Positions 1-10,309 of a stretch of 64,000 nucleotides of DNA are shown piece after piece (position 1 is the first letter of the stretch; each line of letters begins with the position of its first letter). A program made the position numbers and the translations under genes. The notes under the pieces were generated by a model. The model was given only the letters and a program-made list of their open reading frames with translations, searched no databases and was not told the DNA's origin. The stretch covers positions 39,950,354-40,014,353 of the forward strand of contig NC_081554.1 in NCBI RefSeq assembly GCF_963082655.1, written 5' to 3'. Source of the stretch: Stomoxys calcitrans (lineage: Eukaryota; Arthropoda; Insecta; Diptera; Muscidae).

Positions 1-318
1 CCATACAACTTTCGTTACGATTTCGAAAAAAAAAATCGGAATCAGAATCGGAAACTTCTGTCCGAATTTGTAATGAACTCAGCAAAAATTGCTCACTGGG
101 TACATGACTGGCCTTTACCTTTTGTATCTAAATTTAAAGAAAAAAGATTGTAGGAAGTATACATTCTAGGGTGATTATAAACATCAGATGAGACACACAT
201 TTACATTTGGATTTTATTGTTTCTTCTAGCATTCCCTTCGTAATTAAGCAGCAGTCATTTGCAGCAAACAACAGAATAAAAAGTTTCAGGGCACCGGTAA
301 GCCCGCTCCCCTGATATT

Positions 319-378
319 GCAGAACTACTGCCATAATAGCAGAACTACTGCTGTAATAGCAGAACTACTGTTATAATA
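319..378. repeat. Minisatellite, three 20-bp units
   Basis: Three consecutive 20-bp copies of a unit starting gcagaactactg, differing only in the last 8 bases (ccataata, ctgtaata, ttataata). Confidence 0.9.
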
Positions 379-400
379 GCTGCAAACTTTACGACTAATA

Positions 401-455
401 TTCAGCAGACAGTGTTTGGCATTTTCAGCAGACAGTGTTTGCATTTTCAGCAAAC
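401..455. repeat. Minisatellite, 22-23 bp unit, about 2.5 copies
   Basis: Two copies of ttcagcagacagtgtttg(g)catt followed by a partial third (ttcagcaaac). It lies 22 bp from the 20-bp minisatellite but the unit is unrelated. Confidence 0.85.
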
Positions 456-1663
456 TTTTTCTATGAGTGAAGCTATTTAACATTTCGTAGACTGAAAAGA
501 CATGCCGTTTAAAAACATTTTTTAGATATGCAAATCGAATATCTTTCAAAATTTTCCAAGTTTTTACATTAGAAGTTCTCTTTTGAATAGTTTTCTTTAA
601 AGGCATATAATTAATCATCAATCTGGCAACACTACACTTGAAGTTAATAAGTGGATAACTGAATTAAAAAGAGTGTTGTGTTGTTGATTGAGTGCAGTAG
701 AAGTCAACAATTTCACAGCATGTTTACAAAAAATACCTAAAAGTTTTCTCCAGAGACTCTTTATGCAAAAAGCAGAAAAAAAACTCTCTTAGCTCTTTGA
801 GAAGTTTCGAAATTTTTTTTTTATTTTCATCTCTCTCTTTGGAGCATTACTTGCAAGATACAAATCTTGTTAGCGCAAACAACTCTGATAGTTCGATAAA
901 AATATACACTCACTCATATAGGGTAGAGTTTTATTTTGTGTGTCGCGACTTTGCCGTTCTGGGGAGAGATATGAAGAATATACATATTTTTTTTTTTTTA
1001 ACTTCCTATGCACTTTTTTTTCGCTTTAATTTTTTCGTTTTAATTTAACCACGACGTAAACAATAGCAATGGAGTTGTTTTTATTTATCGAATAAAGGAA
1101 TACAGAGCAATAATGTTTGTATTTGTGTTGATTTTGTTTTCGTTCCATTTGCTCTCCCGGAGTTCTATGTGGGAGCACACTGAATCCAATGAGAGAAAAA
1201 AGTGGAAAATTCCATTTGATACTTCAACAGCAATGACATGGTAACATGGCAAGCTTTTTATGTATGGTAATATTAGGCAAAGTATCGATAAGTTTTAAGA
1301 ATAACCTTAGTAGAGATTAATGTGAATAGGACAAGATTTTTCTCGATCAATAACGACTTATCTTATTATATTATATTTATATTTATACCCCGATATTAAC
1401 TGATTCGGATCAAACTTGACACTGATGTTGTAAGTCATAAGAAAGGGATTTGGGCAAAATTTCAGCCAAATCAGGTGAACATTTTGGCTTCTAATGGCTG
1501 TAGAAGTTAAATCCGGGGATCGGTTTGTAGGGGGGCTATACTGTTTATAGACCGATTCCGTTCACACTTGGCTTGGATGTTGGAAGTCATAACTCAAGAC
1601 ATTGTTCCAAATTTCAGTCAAATCGGATGGAAACCGGGGATCGGTTTATATGGAAGCTATATA

Positions 1664-2156
1664 AAGGGTGATTTTTTTGAGGTTAGGATTTTCATGCATT
1701 AGTATTTGACAGATCACGTGGGATTTCAGACATGGTGTCAAAGAGAAAGATGCTCAGTATGCTTTGACATTTCATCATGAATAGACTTACTAACGAGCAA
1801 CGCTTGCTAATCATTGAATTTTATTACCAAAATCAGTGTTCGGTTCGAAATGTGTTCATTCACCGTAACGTTGCGTCCAACAGCATCTTTGAAAAAATAC
1901 GGTCCAATGATTCCACCAGCGTACAAACCACACCAAACAGTGCATTTTTCGGGATGCATGGGCAGTTCTTGAACGGCTTCTGGTTGCTCTTCACTCCAAA
2001 TGCGGCAATTTTGCTTATTTACGTAGCCATTCAACCAGAAATGAGCCTCATGTCAAAGCATACTGAGCATCTTTCTCTTTGACACCATGTCTGAAATCCC
2101 ACGTGATCTGTCAAATACTAATGCATGAAAATCCTAACCTCAAAAAAATCACCCTT
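1664..2156. mobile_element. Foldback element, identical 107-bp arms, Tc1/mariner superfamily
   Basis: Both arms (1664-1770 and 2050-2156) begin AAGGGTGATTTTTTTGAGG and are exact inverted copies over 107 bp. TA dinucleotides flank the element (1662-1663 and 2157-2158), the usual Tc1/mariner target duplication. Between the arms, 1777-1863 encodes a transposase start (MNRLTNEQRLLIIEFYYQ) on +, and 1855-2049 encodes, on -, a mid-transposase piece (GYVNKQNCRIWSEEQPEA... GGIIGPYFFKDA). The two pieces are in opposite orientation, so no functional protein is possible. The related copy at 58770-59825 keeps the pieces collinear. It may belong to the rosa-like (DD41D) group; that is inference from the protein style. 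Confidence 0.88.
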
Positions 2157-2358
2157 TATGATTGTTGCCCGAATCGGATCATACTTGGCGTGGGTGTTGA
2201 ACGTCATAACTCAAGTCTTTGTTCCGAATTTCAATAAAATCGGATGAAATTTGAGGCATCTAGAGGCTCCAGAAGTCACAACGGGGGATCGGTTTATAAG
2301 GGGGCTATATCCAAATCTGAACCTAAACTGCCCATTTGCAATCCCCTATGATTTGCAA

Positions 2359-2439
2359 AATTTTTCCCATGAACATTCCACTAAGGAACAGGGGCAAACT
2401 TCTCACCTATCAATGAGTGCAGTCTGATTCAAGTTTCGA
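2359..2439 (-). mobile_element. SINE 3'-end fragment
   Basis: Antisense match to the tail of the window's tRNA-derived SINE (cccatgaacattccactaagg, then the gcaaacttctcac block). Only the last 80 bp are present, inserted in HTR copy 1. Confidence 0.85.
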
Positions 2440-2904
2440 TTGAGGCTTCTAAGGGCTCAAGAATTCAAATCCGGGAATCGGTTTATATGAGGGCTATATC
2501 TGTTTATAGACCGATTCATTCAGCATGGATGTTGAAAGTCACTACTCAAGTCTTTGTTTTAAAATTTTAGCCAAATAGGATGAAAATTAAGGCATCTAGG
2601 GGCTCAAGAAGTCAAAACGGGGGATCGGTTTATATGGGGGCTATGTCCTTATCTGAACTGATACGGCTTATTTGCAATCCCCTACTATTTACATCAATAA
2701 AAGTATCTGAGCAAAATTTCAAGTGGCTAGCTTTACACGTTCGATCGACGACGACGGACATGGCTAGATCGACTCAGAATGTCGAAACGATTCAGAATAT
2801 ATGTACTTTATGGGGTCGAAGATCAATATTTCGAGATGTTACAAACAGAATGACTAGATTAGTATACACCGATCCTATGGTGGTGGACCTATATTTACGA
2901 AGAA

Positions 2905-3505
2905 GAATAAAAACAGAGTCCCCCATTGACGACCCCCCAAAAAGTTTTAAGGACCATTATTTGCGTATCTGCCCCTGGAATGTCCGCACTATTTATAGAG
3001 AAAGCGAAGTGTACGCACTCGCGGATGTATTGGAGAAGTACAGGGCAGACATTACTGCCATAAAGGAAGTGCGATGGCTCTGGAAGGACTCCACAACAAC
3101 AATGAAGTGGTGACGCAATATATTAGCTGTCATGAAACAAGGCATGAATTTGGCTATGGATTTGTGGTTAGATGGAGTCTGAAACACCTTTGCTCCGGTG
3201 AATGAGAGGCTATCCACAATCCGCATAAAGGCCAAAGTCTTCCACAACAGCCTCATTTGCGTTCAAGCCCCCACCGGAAGATAAGGACGAACACACCAAG
3301 CATATTTTCTACGAGCGCCTAGAAGGAGAATGTGAACGATGCTTCTGGGAAATCTTGATGGGAAAATGGGGAAGGAAAATATATTTTGCCCAACAGTCGA
3401 AAAATTTAGCCTGCACGAAGAAACTTACGCCAATGGATTAATGCTAATAGACTTCGCCGCGGCAAAGAATATGGTGGTTAGCAGCACTAGATTCCTTTTT
3501 TAACG
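2905..3505 (+). pseudogene. RTE-type LINE, endonuclease-domain fragment
   Basis: The translation contains WNVRTIYRESEVYALADVLEKY and ADITAIKEVRW, the start of an apurinic-type endonuclease as in RTE LINEs. It matches the 16.4 kb copy (WNVPTLYREDAVYALAGVLAKY). Downstream, frames shift repeatedly, but 'YERLEGE', 'FAAAKNMVVSSTRF'-like and 'FYERL' blocks stay in order, so this is the 5' third of an element, decayed by indels and stops. It directly follows the right end of HTR copy 1. Not functional. Confidence 0.8.
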
Positions 3506-4704
3506 TAACTTAATCTATACGATGGGACGGTCTAATGTTAGCATTGTCTGATCCACAACCAGTTGATGGAAAAGCTCGGATAACATCCAATCACATTCTC
3601 TCATCTCATTGGAGCGGCCCCTTACGTGCTGGACATCTCCCTCATTTTTATTCAAACTTGCTTAAGCCAAAATTGTTCTAAGACAACTCTATTTTTGAGT
3701 TTTTTTTCTTTCCATCCTTCTTGGATATGGATTAAATGAATGGAATGGATTAAAGATGAAAAAAAAAAATAATTTTTTCTAAATTCCATCCTTAAACACA
3801 GTGGATATGCCTCCTGACAAAGGTATGGCTGGGATGACAGTGCATGGATGAAGTGTGGAAGCAATTTTTATGCTTGGAACATTATGCATGCTTGTGCCTG
3901 CCTACGAGATTGTAACTAAAACGACAAATAAACAGAACAAAAAACAAGCCCACAAAACAAAAAACGATCGATCATTTAATTTTACCAGGCTGCAGGGAGT
4001 CACATGCATATGCGAATGTTGTACTGCCAGACGAATGTATGCCAGCCGTTTGCGCACATATGGTATGCTTCTCCATCATTTTCCTATCGATGATATAGTG
4101 TGGGGCTTTTTCACAAAGTAGGCTCTTCATCGTTTGGCTACTGCTGCGGAGACAGAAGCAGCATGAAGACGGCACCAGTGCCATCAGACCCTAAAACAGT
4201 GATATAGGGGCACTTTCTCATGCAGCCAGTCGACCAGACCAGACAGGCAATCACAAAAAATCACAGTCAACCAGGCAGCCCCATATTACCTCCAGGCAAG
4301 AATCTCATATTATGTATGTAATGTGTTCAATATGGTACGCCGTTCGTTAACTTGGCGATACGACGGCTTTGTGTTGCTGGGCATGTGTGTGTGTGTAATA
4401 GTTAAAGTGCAACATTAAGGTATGTCAAAGAGGCTTTAAAATTTGATGCGAGTCCATAGTAGGCGTTTTAATTATAAATAAAACTCAAGGAAATAAAATA
4501 TTTATGTATATCCATTCAAAAAGTTGATTTAACTTTAATGACATATAGCCTAAGGAAGGAATCCATGATCCTTGATACATCTTCTATCACCTTATTTGTC
4601 TTTGGAGTAATTTTTATAAATCAATTGAGGCCAAATTCTAAATGAATTGCAAACAAGAATTTTCGGAAAAAAGTTCAATAAATTTTATAATCTCAGTACA
4701 AATT
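3506..4704. other. No recognisable gene
   Basis: Mixed AT-rich sequence with a short (GT)n tract near 4386. Open frames of 70-88 codons overlap on both strands without domain signals. I see nothing I can support here. Confidence 0.45.
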
Positions 4705-4995
4705 TAAATAAGGAAAAGCATGCAAAGTTCAGCTGGGGCGAATCGGGGGAACCTATCAACATGGATTCTGCTAAAAATGTATGTAAAATAAATTTAGTTG
4801 AAGGGCATTATTTTATTCTACATACGAAACTTCTGTCAAACCAGGAGCCGAACAAGGATGATCGAGGGACCGGTTTACATGGGAGCTGTATCAGGTTATA
4901 GACTGATTTTGGCCGTACTTGGCACAGTTGCTGGAAGTCATAACGAAAACACCACATGCAAAATCGGACATAAATTGCGGTTTGTAATGGCTCAA

Positions 4996-5312
4996 GGCCA
5001 CCGTAACGCAGAGGTTAGCATGTCCGCCTATGACGCTGAACGCCTGGGTTCGAATACTGGCGAGACCATCGGAAAAAATTTTCAGCGTTGGTTTTCCTCT
5101 CCTAATGCTGACAAAATTTGTGAGGTACTATGCTATGTAAAACTTCTCTCCAAAGAGGTGTCGCACTGCGGCACGCCATTCGGACTCGGCTATTAAAAAG
5201 GAGACCCCTTATCATTGAGCTTTAACTTTAATCGGACTGCACTCATTGATATGTGAGGAGTTTGCCCCTGTTCCTTAGTGGAATATTCAGGGGCCGAATT
5301 TGCAAAAAAAAA
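4996..5312 (+). mobile_element. tRNA-derived SINE with target-site duplication
   Basis: The head 'ggccaccgtaacgcagaggttagcatg' carries the Pol III A-box region, followed by a B-box-like ggttcgaatac, a ~200-bp body and the tail 'ccctgttccttagtgga'. The flanks ttgtaatggctcaa (4982-4995) and ttgcaatggctcaa (5313-5326) form a 14-bp duplication with one mismatch. The target is an HTR unit, so the insertion postdates HTR copy 2. Confidence 0.9.
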
Positions 5313-5329
5313 TTGCAATGGCTCAAGAT

Positions 5330-6470
5330 GTCAAATCGGGAGATCGGTTTATATGGGAGCTATATCGGGTTATAGACCGATTTGGACTGTACTTGGCACA
5401 GTTGTTGGAAGTGATAACATAACACTACATGCTAAATTTCAACCAAATCGGACAAAAATTGCAGCTTGTAAGCGCTCAAGAAGTCAAAACGGATGATCGG
5501 TTTATATAGAAGCTATATTAGGTTATAGCCCGATTTGGACCGTACTTAGCACAGTTGTTGGAAGTCATAACAGAACAATACATAAAAAATTTCAAGCAAA
5601 TCAAAAAAAAATTGCGGCTTGTGAGGGCTCAAGAAGTCAAATCGGGAGACCGCTTTATATGAGAGCTATATCAGGTTATACACCGACTTGGATCGTACTT
5701 GGCACAGTTGTTTAAAGTCATAAAAGAGCACTACGTTCAAAATTCAAATTCAAATTCAGCCAAATCGGATAAAAATTGCGGCTTGTAAGGGCTCAAGAAG
5801 TCAAATCTGGAGATCGGTTTATATGAAAGCTATATCGGGTTATAGACCGATTCGGACCGTACTTGGCACAGTTGTTGGAAATCTTAACAGAACGATACAT
5901 GCAAAATTTCAACCAAATCGGACAAAAAATTGCGTCTTCAAGGGGCTCAAGAATTCAAATCGGGAGATCAGAGTATAAGGGAGCTATATCGGATTATAGA
6001 CCAATTCAGACCGTACTCAGCATAGTCGTTGTAAGTCATCAAGTAACACTACGATCAAAAATTCAACCAAATCGGACAACATTTACGGCTTGTAAGGGCT
6101 CAAGAAGTCAAATCAGGAGATCGGGGTATATGGGAGCTACATCAGGTTGTAGACCGATTTATACCCTACTTGGCCCAGCTGTTGGAAGTCTTAACAGAAC
6201 ACTACATGTACATTTTCAACCAAATCAGACAAAAATTACGGCTTCCAGGGGCTCAAGAAGTCAAATCGGGAGATCGGGGTATAAGGGAGCTATATCGGGT
6301 TATAGCCCGATTCGGACCGTACTTGATACAGTTGTTGAAAGTCATAACAGAACACTACATGCTAAATTTCCAGGTTTTCAGGGGCTTAAGAAGTCAAATC
6401 GGAAGATCGGTTTATATGGGAGCTATTTCCAAATCTGAACCGATATGGACCATTTGCAATACCTCACGAC
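5330..6470 (+). repeat. HTR internal tandem array, about 8 units of ~154 bp
   Basis: The landmark 'gatcggtttatatgg' and its variants recur near 5343, 5495, 5650, 5813, 5966, 6120, 6272 and 6404. Spacing is 152-163 bp except for the last unit. Each unit has the order: gatcgg / gctatat / accgatt..gtacttggcacagttgttgga / accaaatcgga / ggctcaagaagtcaaatc. Confidence 0.9.
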
Positions 6471-6674
6471 CTACATCAATATAAAGTATCTGTGCAAAAT
6501 TTCAAGCGGATACGCGTTCGAATGCTATCCTGATTTCGACAGACGGACGGACGTGACGATCAAGAATATTTACTTTACTAGTTGAACCGGGCCCGCTCAG
6601 CTGTGCCTTCTTTAACTCTCTAATAGCTTTGTATTGTGGGGACACTTCGCCCTGAATGTTGATATCGAATTCTT

Positions 6675-6955
6675 GCCACTGTAGCCTATGTCCGCCTATG
6701 ACGCTCAACGCCTGCGTTCGAATCCTGGACAAAGTTGAAAGCGGTGGTTATCCCATTCCTAATGCTGACGCTATTTGCGAGGTACCATGCCGTCATTGGT
6801 CATGGAAGAAATTCTCACCAAAGAGGTGGCGCATTGCGGCACGCCGTTCGACTCGACTCGACTATAAAAAAAGGTCCCTAATCATTAATAAACTCAACTT
6901 GAATCGGAAAACACTCATTGATGTGTGAAAAGTTTGCCATTGCTCGGTTCTTGGG
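6675..6955 (+). mobile_element. SINE with replaced 5' head
   Basis: From 'tatgtccgcctatgacgct' onward it follows the SINE consensus with a B box (gcgttcgaatcctgg), but the A-box half is replaced by a segment reading, reversed, 'ggcgaagtg...gaattc...tgccactgtag'. The same unrelated head adjoins the SINE at 42102-42275, at nearly the same breakpoint. Confidence 0.75.
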
Positions 6956-7112
6956 CAAACGGAACATACAAACAAACAGAAAAACAAAGTGGAACAATTT
7001 AATTTTTATATAATAAATCTTATGATGGGGTCTCAGACGAATATTTCGAGGTGTTACAAACGGAATGATTTGATTAGTATACCCCCATCCTATGGTGGTG
7101 GGTATAAAAATA

Positions 7113-8394
7113 GTCATAATAAATTTTAATTAATAGTTTATTTTTCCCAAAATCAAGTTCAAAATAGACTCAACTGTTGTTGTATCCAGTATCACATTGT
7201 TTGATGGGTTATAGTATAAATTATTTCCGCAATGTATTAATTAAGCACTTTCATTCTTATTTAGGCAATGAGTTCTGCCAATAAAAGGATACAATGAACC
7301 AACTGTTTGTTGTTGGCCTTTACAAACCAATCAAAAATCTCTTCAACTTACCAAAAATTCCGTATTATAAAGTCAGTCAATGCAATGTACCAATGAAAGG
7401 CAATCAAATAACAAGGAAGATATGGCATACGTACCTGCAAAGAAAGAAATGAACCACAAAAGAGCCATAATTTAATTAAAAGTTACACAAATACAAGTTC
7501 AAAAGTCAAAAGAAATTTTTTGTTGTTAAAAAAAGAAGCACAAAATGTTGAGGCATTTGGAAAAACGTAAATGGATAATTGTGTAATGCAAGGAAAACTC
7601 CATGACCATCTGTTTGGGTAGTACACATAACCAGGCATCGATAACAACCATCATCATCATCATCATCATTTTTTAAAAGACACGCAATATCACCACTCGG
7701 CTGGCTCTCCTGGCCAACGTCAATGTCCATATGGCTGGCCGCCATCACCACTAACGACAATGGGGATCAATGAAAAATTACAAATGCCCCAAAGACACAC
7801 AAAGAGAACACCACCATATGAACGGCGAACAACGCAAAGATGTGAAAATGTGGACGATGCTGTTTCGACTCAATGATCTACCATTTGTTATAGCCTTCCA
7901 GCCTAGGCGAGATTACGAAAATAAAATACTCGACCAGGTTAGAAGACAAGAAAACAACCAAAGCAACCAAAACAAAAACAATCTGCGTAATTAAAAAATA
8001 GTAAACGATGCATTTTTCCCATTTCGAGAGGGATTTCTCAATCATCAATGCCCGTCCACTTGGATTTGCTGAGTCCATTGGTTTTTATGCAACCACAATG
8101 GTCACGTAGAAATACGGAAATTTTTGTTTTCGATGAACCAACACGAAAAGATGGTCTAGGTGATGGACCCACAATTTCCCGGAGAAAAAAATGGAAAGCC
8201 AGCAAATAGGAAGACAAACAAACAAACGACAGCAAATGAAAGAAAATAAAAAATTTTACATTAATATTAAAAGGAAATAAGGAACAAACTTTCAAAATGA
8301 ATCAACAATAAATTGATGATATAAAGTTTAATTTCCAACGAAATTTTGAAACAAGAAAACATCCCATACTAACTTCCCAAAGTACTAAGTTTTG
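7113..8394. other. No recognisable gene; (ATC)n microsatellite
   Basis: AT-rich sequence with a short trinucleotide run (catcatcatcatcatcat) near 7650-7668. Overlapping ORFs of 62-85 codons on opposite strands have no domain or splice support. Confidence 0.45.
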
Positions 8395-8455
8395 TTGGTT
8401 TTCATTGTCCATCCGAAACCAAAAGATTTTGTTTTTGCTTCTATTTAGAATCGAA

Positions 8456-9830
8456 AGCAAAATAAAAAACGTTTTTAAAAAGTGAAGGCAAAATGTGGTG
8501 TTGCTATAAAAACATTGGGCAGACTACGGAGATTGCGATTTCGGAGTTGACCAAAGCTTGATCATTAGTCCGCTAAGCCCCACAAAAAATTAAAAGCTTC
8601 CACCTTCTTATTAATTAGACGAACATTGGATAAACCAAAATGAAAAACCATTTAAAAAGTGAGGGTAAAATGTGGTGTTGCTATAAACACATTGGGCAGA
8701 CTACGGAGATTGCGATTTCGAAGCTGACCAAAGCTAGGTCATCAGTCCGCTTAGCCCTAAAAAGATAACAAGCTTCCACCTTCTCACTAGTTAGACGAAC
8801 TTTGGATCATATTAGGGTACCTTTCTTTGAGCGTAGCAAGAAAAGTAGACAACCAACCTGGATAGCTGGACAAAGAAATCCAATAAAAAAATTAAAGGAA
8901 GCTCAAAAACTGATGAATAAGCTGGCGACACGCCGATAAATGCTGCAATACCCACATAACCACATCAAAGCTTGCTGGGTTACAGGTGTTGGTTATTGGG
9001 TGTGTTGCTGATGCTAGATGTTCTGTTTGAGTAGAGATATTGGCGAAATAAACCCTAATATGATCCAAAGTTCGTCTCAAAAAGGCATGCTTCTACCATT
9101 GCCTAGCTCTCAAATTAGTGAGTAGGACGCTTTTAATCCTTTTGGGGTTTAGAGGACTGATAACGATGCTTGGGTCAGCTTTGAAATCATAATCTTCATA
9201 GCCTGCCATTTTTGGCAACACCACATTTTGCCTTAACTTTTTAAAAAGGGTTTTAATTTAGCTTTCTATTCTAAATAGGAGCAAAAACAAGTAAAAGCGT
9301 GCAATGTTTGGCGGGACCTAATCTTTTATACCCTCCACCATGGGTACCTTTCTTCGAGCAAAGTAAGATAAGTAAACAACCAACCTGGACAAGCTGGACA
9401 AAAAAATCCAACAACAAAATGAAAAGAAGCTCAAAAACAGATGAATAAACTGGCGGCACGCCGATAAATGTGTATGCTGCAATACCCACATAATCACATC
9501 AAAGCTTGCTGGGTAATAGGTGTTGGCTATTGGGTGTGTTGCTGATGCTAGATGTTCTTTTTGAGTAGAGATATTGGCGTAATGAACCCCAATATGATCC
9601 AATGTTCGTCTCAAAAAGGCATGCTTCTACTGACAACGATACTTGGGTCAGCTTTGAAATCGTAATCTCCTTAGCCTGCCCAATGCATTTATGGCAACAC
9701 CACATTTTGCCTTAACTTTTTAAAAAGGGTTTTTATTTTGCTTTCTATTGTAAATAGAAGCAAAAACAAGTAAAAGTGTGCTAAGTTCGGCCGGGTTGAA
9801 TCTTATATACCGTCCACCATGAATCGCATT
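8456..9830. mobile_element. Long-arm foldback element with a tandemly duplicated module
   Basis: The motif 'aaaatgtggtgttgc...cattgggcagactacggagattgcgatttc' occurs twice on + (about 8490 and 8670) and twice inverted (ending about 9235 and 9715). The pair 8637-8812 / 9051-9262 forms imperfect inverted arms of roughly 180-210 bp around a loop (8813-9050) containing 'cacgccgataaatg' and 'acatcaaagcttgctgggt'. The loop plus right arm plus an HTR-like left end is then repeated as 9346-9770. No transposase is seen; probably a non-autonomous class II element. Confidence 0.7.
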
Positions 9831-10165
9831 TGACGAGTTGTTTTCCCGGTATCTCTTGTTAGGCCAACAAAGCATTAAATAAAATAATTGCTATGCTATT
9901 GGAGCTATATCAAATTATGGTTCGGACAATAATCGTATGGAAAGTTCGAGACCATTGTAAAAGCCACCGTCGCGCAGAGGTTAGAATGTCCGCCTATATC
10001 GCTGAATGCCTGGTTCTAATCCTGGCAGGACCATGGACCCTCCTAATGCTGGCGACATTTGTGACATCGAAATATGGTCCGATTTGGACCAAATTTCGAT
10101 ACAGCTACTATGGGGGCATAAATTACATTGAAAATTTGGTACTTTTATCGATTATTCATCCATGA
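9762..10165 (+). mobile_element. HTR-family left end, copy 3
   Basis: Typical left terminus: 'aaaacaagtaaaagtgtgct' then 'aagttcggccgggttgaatc' then 'ccgtccaccatgaatcgc'. A second, more decayed left end lies at 9285-9345. The element lacks a tandem array and ends in AT-rich DNA. A 5' SINE fragment (9957-10068) interrupts it. Confidence 0.7.
9957..10068 (+). mobile_element. SINE 5' fragment
   Basis: Starts 'agccaccgtcgcgcagaggttagaatg' and continues through a mutated B box (ggttctaatcctgg) to 'ctaatgctggcgacatttgtga'. The 3' two thirds are missing. Confidence 0.85.
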
Positions 10166-10309
10166 TATCGGGATTTAAAAACAAATCCTGCAAAAATGGG
10201 ATTCATTTTTGTATGGTAAAACCTGCAAAAAAAAGGATTTAGCATTTAAATCTCGAAAAGGCCTTTAATTCGGATTTAGTGCTCAATGTAAACGCACTTA
10301 ATGAGTGTC

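Larger units (their letters stand above)
1..1382. other. AT-rich stretch without a recognisable gene
   Basis: Apart from two short minisatellites (positions 319-378 and 401-455) I see only AT-rich DNA with homopolymer runs. The longest open frames are under 100 codons, show no domain I recognise and have no convincing splice context, so I treat them as chance. Confidence 0.5.
1383..2903 (+). mobile_element. HTR-family element copy 1 (interrupted)
   Basis: Non-coding repeat of the family that recurs across the window: internal units of the form 'gatcggtttatatgg..gctatat..accgatt' and a right end reading 'ggtcgaagatcaatatttcg...atcctatggtggtgg'. The hairpin left end is missing or too decayed to see. 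The copy is interrupted by the foldback element at 1664-2156 and by a SINE tail at 2359-2439. No coding capacity. Confidence 0.75.
4705..7112 (+). mobile_element. HTR-family element copy 2, with both ends
   Basis: Left end near 4711 (aaagttcagctgggg...catggattctgc) is a decayed hairpin end. The right end at 7020-7111 reads 'tctcagacgaatatttcgaggtg...atcctatggtggtgggtata'. Between them lies a tandem array of about eight units. Two SINEs (4996-5312 and about 6675-6955) are inserted in it. Long apparent ORFs in this interval are simply open frames through the repeats. Confidence 0.8.

Noticed and set aside
4996..5070. A functional tRNA gene
   Set aside because: A and B boxes belong to a multi-copy SINE with a long non-tRNA body; no complete cloverleaf is evident.
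5863..6484. Open frames of 104-191 codons on +
   Set aside because: They run through HTR tandem units; the peptide repeats with the DNA period (SRGSRSQIGRSGYKGAIS) and has no domain.
7640..7670. CRISPR-like or regulatory repeat
   Set aside because: It is a simple (ATC)n microsatellite in a fly-like genome.
8456..9770. Direct repeats taken as a pair of LTRs
   Set aside because: No tRNA primer site, no gag-pol sequence and the same motif also occurs inverted, which fits a foldback element better.
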